DNA from: an uncultured Alphaproteobacteria bacterium
GTDB lineage: Bacteria > Pseudomonadota > Alphaproteobacteria > HIMB59 > GCA-002718135
Direction of reading: 5' to 3'
Length of the DNA stretch: 24,919 nucleotides
NCBI GenBank assembly: GCA_902619055.1
Contig: CACNCW010000010.1
Span: 1 to 24,919 of the forward strand
The notes beneath the pieces were generated by a model. That model saw only the letters and a list, made by a program, of their open reading frames with translations. It was not told the DNA's origin and did not search any database. Position numbers and translations under genes: made by a program. Below, piece after piece: positions 8,365 to 14,833 of the stretch (position 1 is its first letter; the number at the start of each line of letters is the position of its first letter).

Positions 8365-9198
8365 ATGATTACATCAAAAAATATAGGAATTTTACTAGAT
8401 TTTATAAAAAATTCTAAAAAGAATAGTGATTTATATTTATTGGTTAAAAAAAATAGTATTTCTTTATCATCAAAAAGAAAAAGTAATTTTTACATAAAAA
8501 ATAATAATCTGGAATCTAAAATTAATATAAGTAAATTTTATCAATCAATCTTAAATATCCTTCTCCCGATATTAAGAAAAAACAAAAAATTAGTTATAGC
8601 TCAGATTGGACAAAGTATTGATGGTAGAATTGCATTAAATAATGGTAATTCACATTACATAAATAATCCCAAGAGTATTATTTATCTACATTGTTTACGA
8701 AGTATCAGTGATGCAATTATTGTAGGCTCAAATACCATTAAAAAAGACGATCCCCTATTAACAACAAGAAAAGTAAAGGGCACAAATCCAAAAAGAATTA
8801 TTATCGATGGTAGTCTTTCACTAAATAACAAATATAAAATATTTAATGACGGTAATGAAAATATAATTTTTACAAAAAGTAATAAAAATATTAGATTGAA
8901 TAATTCAACAATAATAAGATTAAAAGAAATAAATTTTACTAAAAACTTAATTACGCAAATAAAAAAACTTAAATACAAAAATATTTTAGTAGAGGGAGGA
9001 TCAAAAACTATTTCAGAATTAATAAATAATAATTATATTGATATTCTTCAATTTATGATTGCCCCAATATTAATAGGTTCCGGGATTAATTCATTAAATT
9101 TAAAAGAAATTTCAAATCTCAATAAAGCTATAAGACCAAAACATAATTTTAATGAATTAGAAAATGAAATTATTGTTAATTTATTTCTTCATAGCTAA
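8365..9198 (+). CDS. RibD-C/dihydrofolate-reductase-like pyrimidine reductase without deaminase domain
   Basis: The 277-residue protein contains the RibD C-terminal reductase fold (PF01872) from about residue 75 on. Visible are IGQSIDGRIA, VGSNTIKKDDPLLT, a RIIIDGSLSL strand, ILVEGGSKTISELI for NADPH binding, and APILIGSGINS. The N-terminal 70 or so residues are Lys/Asn/Ser-rich and lack the zinc deaminase motifs (HAE, PCxxxGxxPPC) of bifunctional RibD. Such stand-alone reductases in fungi and archaea reduce the ribosyl chain to ribityl on the product of GTP ring opening. Beside RibA it could use that same compound. It is divergent from ribA (36 bases between starts) and overlaps the convergent methyltransferase by 18 bases. 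Confidence 0.82.
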   Translation: MITSKNIGILLDFIKNSKKNSDLYLLVKKNSISLSSKRKSNFYIKNNNLESKINISKFYQSILNILLPILRKNKKLVIAQIGQSIDGRIALNNGNSHYINNPKSIIYLHCLRSISDAIIVGSNTIKKDDPLLTTRKVKGTNPKRIIIDGSLSLNNKYKIFNDGNENIIFTKSNKNIRLNNSTIIRLKEINFTKNLITQIKKLKYKNILVEGGSKTISELINNNYIDILQFMIAPILIGSGINSLNLKEISNLNKAIRPKHNFNELENEIIVNLFLHS

Positions 9199-9969
9199 AA
9201 AATCTGTATTATTTAAAATAAATCTAGAATTTTTTTCATTAATACATTTTAAACGAAATTTTAACCAATCATCAAAGTTAAGTTTATTTTTTTGAATAAT
9301 TTCTCTACAAAATTTTAAGAAATAAATTTGAAATTCATAATTTTTACTAACATCCCATGTAGAGTCTAAAACATATGTTTTGTGAGTCCTTTTAAATACT
9401 TCATTTATTAATTCAGTACAATCAGGTCCAACGGCAACTTCCCCTATTCCTTTGTCAGATTTTTGATCTTTATTAAAAATATTAAGAATTTTTTTATCAT
9501 CCTTGTGTTTTGGAAAAAATTTAAAATTACCATTATAATTTAATGCAAAGTAGACAATTTCCGTATCAACATTTAATTTATGAAAATTTTTAAACCATGT
9601 TTTTGGAAGAATATCTAAAAAAGCAGATCCTGTAACTAAATTATAATCATTAAAATTTATTTTTTCTAAATTATTAATTACATCAATAATTTTAAAATTA
9701 GTTTTTTTTATTTTAGATGATAATTTTATATTTTTTTTAAAATAATTTGTTGATTGATGTGATATATCCACAAAAGACCAATATTGATTATTTAATAATC
9801 GTGACTTAAGAAATCTATAATTAGATCCAGCGCCTGAACCTAAGTCAACTGTTCTAATATTTTTTTTATTTTTAAAAAATTTATTTATTAAATATAATAT
9901 TCTTTTGTTTCGTGAATTTCTATCAACAGCTTCTCTAAGATTTAACCATTTATTTTGAAATTCATGCAT
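9181..9969 (-). CDS. Class I SAM-dependent methyltransferase-like protein
   Basis: The 262-residue Rossmann-fold protein has motif I TVDLGSGAGSNYRFL at about residues 40-54, followed by WSFVDIS for the acidic loop after strand 2. NLVTGSAFLDILP lies where motif IV usually sits. There is no recognisable RNA, DNA or protein substrate domain; the C-terminal half (CTELINEVF, then YEFQIYFLKFC) is family-specific and unfamiliar. It is the last gene of the minus-strand run dehydrogenase, PTPS-like, glycosyltransferase, methyltransferase, with one base to the glycosyltransferase stop. A role in methylating the product of this cluster is inferred from position only. Confidence 0.75.
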   Translation of the reverse strand: MHEFQNKWLNLREAVDRNSRNKRILYLINKFFKNKKNIRTVDLGSGAGSNYRFLKSRLLNNQYWSFVDISHQSTNYFKKNIKLSSKIKKTNFKIIDVINNLEKINFNDYNLVTGSAFLDILPKTWFKNFHKLNVDTEIVYFALNYNGNFKFFPKHKDDKKILNIFNKDQKSDKGIGEVAVGPDCTELINEVFKRTHKTYVLDSTWDVSKNYEFQIYFLKFCREIIQKNKLNFDDWLKFRLKCINEKNSRFILNNTDFLAMKK

Positions 9970-9970
9970 A

Positions 9971-11017
9971 TTAAATTAATTTAACAAATTTCTTAGCTGA
10001 CTCCAGAGGAGTAAGAAGATATCTTTTATTTTTATGAATATTAATTTTTAGTTTTTTGAAATTTTTTTTATTTAATATATTTTTAATAATTATATTTCTA
10101 AGATCATTTATTTCAAATTTTTTAAAATAAATAACACCCTTTTTTCCAAGTGTATTTAAGATAGTATGAGTAAAAAAGGTTATAATTGGCTTTTTAATTA
10201 TTAATGCATTTGCTAAAGACATACCAAAACCTTCATATTTGCTTACTGAAATGTAACAATCTGTTTTAGAATATAGTTTAGCTAATTTTGTATCTGAAAT
10301 AGTACCATGAAATATTATTTTTCTATTCATTGAATTTTTAGAAATAAATTTTTTGAGTTTTTTGTAATAACCTATATCTCTTGTAGTATCACCAACAATT
10401 TCTAAAATAAAATTATCTAAAGGTTTTAAAACTTTTAACAAAAAAAGATAATTTTTTCTATTTATTATACTTCCACATGTTAAAAGATGAATTTTACTAT
10501 TATTTTTAAAATTATATTTTGCAATTCTTTCTATACCGGGTTCAACTACAGAAATTTTATTATTTAGTACCTTAAATTCATTTATTAATAAATTTTTTGT
10601 ATTTTTAGATGTCACAATAAATTTATTTATTTTTTTGAAATTTTCTTTTTCTAATTTTAAGAATTTTTTTGACCTTTGACCTTTAAATTCAAGATATAAA
10701 GGATGATGTATTAGTGCGATAACATTATAAGTAAGTATTTTTTTAAAAATGGAATACATTCCTTCTAAAGCTAATCCATCTATTATAATTTTTGAGTCAG
10801 GATCAATTTTATCTAAAATTTTTTGAAAATATTTTATATCGTTATTTGTAGGAAAAGGATAATTTTCACTTAGAGCAATTGGTCTAATATTTATATCTCT
10901 TATCTTTGCATATTCTAGGATATTTTTTTCATAAATATATCCTCCAGTTTTTGCATTAATATTTCCTGGATAAACAAAATAAATATCAGATTTATTTTTA
11001 GATAACCTCTTTTTCAT
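9971..11017 (-). CDS. GT4-like family glycosyltransferase
   Basis: The roughly 348-residue GT-B glycosyltransferase has an N-terminal Rossmann half with YPGNINAKTGGYIYEKNIL, the typical glycine-rich acceptor-side loop. The C-terminal half has VVEPGIERI, a CGSIINRKNYLFLLKVL linker strand, IIFHGTISDTKLAKLYSKTD and SKYEGFGMSLANAL. The last motif is the GT4 EX7E site, but the second Glu is Asn (EX7N), a noticeable change. No membrane anchor is seen, so the enzyme is cytosolic. An ATG at 11017 or at 11035 could serve as start; either overlaps the end of the PTPS-like gene (20 or 38 bases). In this setting the acceptor may be a small pterin- or flavin-like molecule rather than a polysaccharide; that is inference. 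Confidence 0.82.
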   Translation of the reverse strand: MKKRLSKNKSDIYFVYPGNINAKTGGYIYEKNILEYAKIRDINIRPIALSENYPFPTNNDIKYFQKILDKIDPDSKIIIDGLALEGMYSIFKKILTYNVIALIHHPLYLEFKGQRSKKFLKLEKENFKKINKFIVTSKNTKNLLINEFKVLNNKISVVEPGIERIAKYNFKNNSKIHLLTCGSIINRKNYLFLLKVLKPLDNFILEIVGDTTRDIGYYKKLKKFISKNSMNRKIIFHGTISDTKLAKLYSKTDCYISVSKYEGFGMSLANALIIKKPIITFFTHTILNTLGKKGVIYFKKFEINDLRNIIIKNILNKKNFKKLKINIHKNKRYLLTPLESAKKFVKLI

Positions 11018-11396
11018 ATGATGCCCATGCAACATTTGATTCTTGCAAGGTTATTTTAATTTTTTTTAAAGATTTGTAATCTTCAGAGAATTCAGTTCTT
11101 AGTCTATTCAAGATCTTATTGCAAATATCCTCTGCTAAAAACTCTGTTGAGGTAATTTTTCCCTTAAATTCATAAATTTCATCTAAATTTTGATAATTAT
11201 ATATTTTTAGAATATCTTTTAAAGTCGTGGACACTATTCCTAAATCCATAATTATATTGTATTTATTAAGTTTATCAGTGAAAAATTCTGCATCTACTAA
11301 ATATGTAGCTCCATGCATATTTTGGGCTGGTCCAAATACTTCTCCAGGTAAAGAATGAGCTATTAGAATATTTTCTCTTACTTTAATCGAATACAT
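10998..11396 (-). CDS. 6-pyruvoyl-tetrahydropterin synthase/QueD-like protein with altered active site
   Basis: The 132-residue product keeps the PTPS/QueD fold pattern: an N-terminal strand ending at His14 (IAHSLPG), then MHGATYLVDAEF, IIMDLGIV in place of the DF loop, TSTEFLAEDI for the usual PTAENLA helix, and a C-terminal LQESNVAWASY with Glu119. Several catalytic features differ from textbook PTPS or QueD. The HGH zinc pair is HGA (His28, Ala30), the catalytic Cys ahead of it is absent, and the His of the LDHxxLN motif is Tyr68. The protein probably binds a pterin-like substrate but catalyses something else, or binds metal differently. It lies between the dehydrogenase and the glycosyltransferase, with two bases to the former. 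Confidence 0.8.
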   Translation of the reverse strand: MYSIKVRENILIAHSLPGEVFGPAQNMHGATYLVDAEFFTDKLNKYNIIMDLGIVSTTLKDILKIYNYQNLDEIYEFKGKITSTEFLAEDICNKILNRLRTEFSEDYKSLKKIKITLQESNVAWASYEKEVI

Positions 11397-11398
11397 AA

Positions 11399-12358
11399 TT
11401 AATATTTAATTAGATGCATTATTGTATCCTTATTTTGAAGGATTTTATAGTAATCTTTTTCTAAATCAAAAAAATTACTTTCACTAGTAATTAATTTTTC
11501 TAATTTTGAATTTTTTAAAGATTTAATTGCTAATTTTAATCTTCCTTCAAAATCATATTTATTTTTCATGTATTTTGGTATTTTAGATACCTGTGAGCTA
11601 ATGATTTTTAATCTTTTAGAATGAAAATACCCGCCTAAGGCAACTTCTCCTTTATTTTTACCATACCAACTAGCTTCTACTATTTTTCCTTCGATAGATA
11701 ATTTTTCCATTAAAGAATTTAAAACATTATAATTAGCTGTAGTGTTTATTGCTACATCTATTTTCTCAATCTTTCTTATATCAATAAAATTTAATCCTAA
11801 ATAATTGGCAATTTTTCTTTTATTTTTATTATTATCAAAAACATAAACATTTTTATATCCATTAATTTTAAAAAAAAATGCAGTTAATAATCCTACAGAG
11901 CCAAGCCCTACAATTAGAATTTTGTTATTACTTTTAGATTGAGCGTCCCAAAAGATATTAATTGCTGTTTCCATATTTGCAGTTAGAATATATTTTCTCA
12001 AATTTCCTTTTGGTAGAAAAATTAAATTTTGAATAGAAATTTCATATAAATCTTGATGAGGATAAAGACAAAATATTTTTTTATTTATATATTTCCTTGG
12101 ACCAGCGATAATATTCCCAACATTTATATAACCGTATTTTATAGGTAAATTAAAAGAACCCTCTTGAAAAGGGGCTTTCATTAATTCAAATTGATCCTGA
12201 CTTACGCTTTTAGATGAAACTAATTTTTCAGTTCCCTTGCTAATACCTGAGTAAATAGTTTTAACTAAAACTGTTTTGTTATTTTTATTGTAAACAAGTT
12301 TTTTTTGATAAATTTTAGCTTGTTTTTTTTTATCAATCCATAAAGAATAAGATTTCAT
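11399..12358 (-). CDS. Medium-chain dehydrogenase/reductase lacking the catalytic zinc ligands
   Basis: The 319-residue MDR-superfamily oxidoreductase has an N-terminal GroES-like part containing YSGISKGTEKLVSS. The catalytic zinc Cys normally found in SGICGTD is replaced (Ser40-Lys41). No structural-zinc four-Cys loop is seen. The nucleotide-binding half has ILIVGLGSVGLLTAFFF and then VYVFDNN, so NAD(P)H binding is expected. The SGISxGTE pattern recalls the bacteriochlorophyllide dehydrogenase BchC branch, but no photosynthesis gene is nearby. It is the first gene of a four-gene minus-strand operon and starts only 13 bases from the divergent amidohydrolase gene. The substrate is probably an intermediate of the local pathway. 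Confidence 0.8.
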   Translation of the reverse strand: MKSYSLWIDKKKQAKIYQKKLVYNKNNKTVLVKTIYSGISKGTEKLVSSKSVSQDQFELMKAPFQEGSFNLPIKYGYINVGNIIAGPRKYINKKIFCLYPHQDLYEISIQNLIFLPKGNLRKYILTANMETAINIFWDAQSKSNNKILIVGLGSVGLLTAFFFKINGYKNVYVFDNNKNKRKIANYLGLNFIDIRKIEKIDVAINTTANYNVLNSLMEKLSIEGKIVEASWYGKNKGEVALGGYFHSKRLKIISSQVSKIPKYMKNKYDFEGRLKLAIKSLKNSKLEKLITSESNFFDLEKDYYKILQNKDTIMHLIKY

Positions 12359-12371
12359 AATTTACTTATAA

Positions 12372-13139
12372 ATGTATAATAAAAAAATGCTAACAAACTT
12401 TTGGGAAGAATTAACAACAAATGAAATTAAAAAAATAAATAGAAAAACAGTTTTAATTTTCCCATTTTCATCAATAGAACAACATGGTCCGCATCTTCCA
12501 TTAAATACAGATAAAAAAATTCTTGAAGGAATATTATTAGAATTCAATAAAAAATATAATTCAAATAAATATTTAATTATGCCTGAAATATATTTTGGTT
12601 CAGCTGCTGAACATACAGATTTTGAAGGAACAATAAGTATTGATTCATTGGAATTTATATCGCACTCTTTATCAATTTTAGAAAATGCATGTAAATTGAA
12701 ATTTAAAAATATATTACTTTTAAATAGTCATGGTGGACAAATTAGCCATATAGATATTATTGCTAAAGAATTGAAATCAGAATTTAAGATAAACATAGTT
12801 AAAGGCACATATTTTTTATTTGATCAATTTAAAGGAATTATATCAAGTAAAGAAAAAGACTTTGGTTATCACGGTGGAGAATTTGAAACATCTATTATGT
12901 TATATTTATTTCCAAACCTAGTTAGGAAATCTAAAATTTCTAAACATAGATTATCTCCCGATTATTTATCATCTAAAACCATTTCTTATGAGAAAAATAT
13001 TAAGAAAACTTGGTCAACTAAAGAATTAAGTAAAAGTGGGATTATTGGAGATCCTAGAAAATCTAATGCACAGATAGGAAAAAAAATAATTGATAGAGTA
13101 ACACAAAAATTAAATAAAATAATAAATGAGATGTTTTAG
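12372..13139 (+). CDS. Creatininase/FAPy-deformylase-family metal amidohydrolase
   Basis: The 255-residue protein has the full metal site of the creatininase family (PF02633): Glu36 and His38 in SSIEQHGPHLPLNTD, Asp47, His120 in LLNSHGGQ, and Glu170 in YHGGEFETS. Known members hydrolyse creatinine, mature the mycofactocin peptide (MftE), or, as archaeal ArfB, remove the formyl group from the ring-opened GTP product that feeds flavin and F420 synthesis. The last is striking next to ribA, a RibD-type reductase and a PTPS-like protein, and suggests a cyclic-amide or formamide step on a pyrimidine or pterin. Start is ATG 12372, with an alternative ATG at 12387. Substrate is not established. Confidence 0.85.
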   Translation: MYNKKMLTNFWEELTTNEIKKINRKTVLIFPFSSIEQHGPHLPLNTDKKILEGILLEFNKKYNSNKYLIMPEIYFGSAAEHTDFEGTISIDSLEFISHSLSILENACKLKFKNILLLNSHGGQISHIDIIAKELKSEFKINIVKGTYFLFDQFKGIISSKEKDFGYHGGEFETSIMLYLFPNLVRKSKISKHRLSPDYLSSKTISYEKNIKKTWSTKELSKSGIIGDPRKSNAQIGKKIIDRVTQKLNKIINEMF

Positions 13140-13162
13140 ATTTTTATTTATCAAGAATTAAA

Positions 13163-13726
13163 TTAAAAAAATTTTTCGTATACCTCATTGTATTCACAAT
13201 CATATACCTCACAGTTATCCAGCATATATTCAGTTATTTGACTTAAGAATGTACCATGACTGACTAATACAATTTTTTGTAAATTAAGGTTTTTGATAGA
13301 TAGTAGAAAAGACCTTAATCTCATTTTAATATCATTGTGAGACTCTTGTATAATTTTTTTTTCATTAATAGGTTTGTTATTATTCCACCAAAAATCATTT
13401 AAATTATTAAAATCAAAATCCTTAAATTCTTTTTTTAATTTTTTTGGTTGTCTTCCTACATCACATGAGTGGTACAAATGTTCTCTTATTAATGGTTCAA
13501 TTACAGGCTTATTAGATGGAAAAACAATAGAGAATGTTTCTAAAGTTCTTGTTAAGGGGGAGCAAAAATAATTATCAAATTTGAGATTTTTAATTCTATT
13601 ATTTAATTTTTTTGCTTGCTCAACTCCTCTTTGAGTAATTCTTGCATCATAATAATAAGTTGGATTATCTAAATCTGATGCTGCATTAGCTTCTGACTCT
13701 GCATGTCTAATAAGATATAATTTCAT
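13163..13726 (-). CDS. Histidine phosphatase (phosphoglycerate-mutase-like)
   Basis: The 187-residue branch-1 histidine phosphatase shows LYLIRHAESEAN at the N-terminus with catalytic His8, CSPLTRTLETF for the second phosphate-binding Arg, REHLYHSCDVG with the acid Glu, and VLVSHGTFLSQ with the second catalytic His. Length fits small phosphatases of the PhoE/CobC kind rather than dimeric phosphoglycerate mutase. The substrate is unknown. It lies downstream of the malate thiokinase genes on the same strand, separated by the small membrane-protein gene and a 55-base gap, so read-through is possible but not required. It might supply a dephosphorylation step to the adjacent pterin/flavin-like cluster; that is only positional. 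Confidence 0.88.
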   Translation of the reverse strand: MKLYLIRHAESEANAASDLDNPTYYYDARITQRGVEQAKKLNNRIKNLKFDNYFCSPLTRTLETFSIVFPSNKPVIEPLIREHLYHSCDVGRQPKKLKKEFKDFDFNNLNDFWWNNNKPINEKKIIQESHNDIKMRLRSFLLSIKNLNLQKIVLVSHGTFLSQITEYMLDNCEVYDCEYNEVYEKFF

Positions 13727-13781
13727 TTTTTAACTATAAATATGATAAACGATCATGCATCAGTAAGTATAAAATTTAGCT

Positions 13782-13919
13782 TTATTTACGGGAAGAAACG
13801 GCCAATAGCAATGGCACAATCATAACTAAGGTTGTTAAGACTGATGGATTAAATAACCAATAAAGAACACCTAGAGAAAATATTAACATCCAGAATTCGT
13901 TTTTATATAAAAATTTCAT
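13782..13919 (-). CDS. Small hydrophobic membrane protein, 45 residues
   Basis: This open frame is short but looks real. It starts with ATG at 13919, 15 bases after the mtkB stop, and ends at TAA (13782-13784). The product begins MKFLYKNEFWMLIFSLGVLY, followed by WLFNPSVLTTLVMIVPLLLA, and ends in VSSRK. It has two hydrophobic stretches (about residues 9-23 and 27-41) split by an Asn-Pro turn, with positive charges at both ends: a two-pass helical hairpin. I recognise no family. Position suggests it is the last cistron of the mcl-mtkA-mtkB unit. It fills most of the gap, which would otherwise be among the largest in this tightly packed window. Confidence 0.6.
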   Translation of the reverse strand: MKFLYKNEFWMLIFSLGVLYWLFNPSVLTTLVMIVPLLLAVSSRK

Positions 13920-13934
13920 TATTTTTTAATTATA

Positions 13935-14831
13935 TTAATTCAAATTATTTTCTACTAATACTTTTTTAACAGTTTCACCCATTACAGAAGGGTTTTTGGA
14001 AATTGTAACTCCACACTCTTTAAGAAGTTCTACTTTTTCTATTGCGCTTTCACCATAAGCAGAAACAATTGCGCCAGCATGGCCCATAACACGACCTTTA
14101 GGTGCAGTTAGTCCTGCTATATACGCAATCACCGGTTTACTCATATTTTCTTTAGCAAATTGTCCAGCTTCAACTTCTTGTGGACCACCTATTTCACCTA
14201 TCATTAAAACTGCAATAGTTTCATCATCATTTTCAAACTTTTCAATTATATCTCTAAAAGAACTTCCATTTATTGGATCGCCTCCTATACCTACACTTGT
14301 TGAAACACCAATTTCCAAATCTTTAAGTTGTTGTGCAGCTTCATATCCCAAAGTACCAGATCTACTAACTATTCCTATTTTACCTTCTTTGTAAATGTGG
14401 CCAGGCATAATACCTAACATAGATTTACCAGGGCTAATTATTCCTGCACAATTCGGACCTACTAATCCCATTTTTTTATCTTTTGGATATCTTCTCATGT
14501 ATCTTTTTATTTTAACCATATCATGAGAAGGAATACCGTCAGTAATAGCCACACACGTTTTAATACCTGCATCAGCAGCTTCCATTGCCGAATCTGCTGC
14601 AAAGGCTGGTGGTACAAATAAAATTGATGTTGATGCTCCAGTTTGATCTACAGCTTCTTTAACAGTATTAAAAACAGGAAGATTTAAATGAGTCATACCA
14701 CCCTTACCAGGTGTTACTCCGCCAACAACATTAGAACCATACTTAATCATTTCTTCAGCATGAAAACTTCCAATTTTTCCTGTGAATCCTTGGACTAAAA
14801 TCTTTGTATTTTTGTGAATGATTATAGACAT
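13935..14831 (-). CDS. mtkB: Malate--CoA ligase (malate thiokinase) alpha subunit
   Basis: The 298-residue homologue of SucD is the CoA-binding, phosphohistidine-carrying subunit of an ATP-dependent ligase. Visible: ILVQGFTGKIGSFHAEEM, GGVTPGKGGMTHL, VGPNCAGIISPGKSMLGIMP, SRSGTLGYEA, GIGGDPINGSSF, and VMGHAGAIVSAYG with the active-site His. Several stretches fit my memory of Methylobacterium MtkB better than SucD, notably IMPGHIY and VLMIGEIGGPQE. The call of malate rather than succinate thiokinase rests on this and on co-location with malyl-CoA lyase. The gene begins two bases after the beta-subunit stop. Succinyl-CoA synthetase remains possible but less likely. Confidence 0.82.
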   Translation of the reverse strand: MSIIIHKNTKILVQGFTGKIGSFHAEEMIKYGSNVVGGVTPGKGGMTHLNLPVFNTVKEAVDQTGASTSILFVPPAFAADSAMEAADAGIKTCVAITDGIPSHDMVKIKRYMRRYPKDKKMGLVGPNCAGIISPGKSMLGIMPGHIYKEGKIGIVSRSGTLGYEAAQQLKDLEIGVSTSVGIGGDPINGSSFRDIIEKFENDDETIAVLMIGEIGGPQEVEAGQFAKENMSKPVIAYIAGLTAPKGRVMGHAGAIVSAYGESAIEKVELLKECGVTISKNPSVMGETVKKVLVENNLN

Positions 14832-14833
14832 GA

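Noticed and set aside
8682..8978. Minus-strand hydrophobic open frame within the reductase gene
   Set aside because: Antisense shadow of a well-supported RibD-C reductase.
10998..11396. Annotation as queD (queuosine synthesis)
   Set aside because: The HGH, catalytic Cys and LDH motifs are not intact, and no queC, queE or queF lies nearby.
13374..13571. Plus-strand open frame within the histidine phosphatase
   Set aside because: Antisense to conserved catalytic segments; no recognisable protein pattern.
13727..13781. Possible RNA element or terminator after the small membrane protein gene
   Set aside because: The 55-base stretch shows no clear hairpin with T-tract and no tRNA-like fold by eye.
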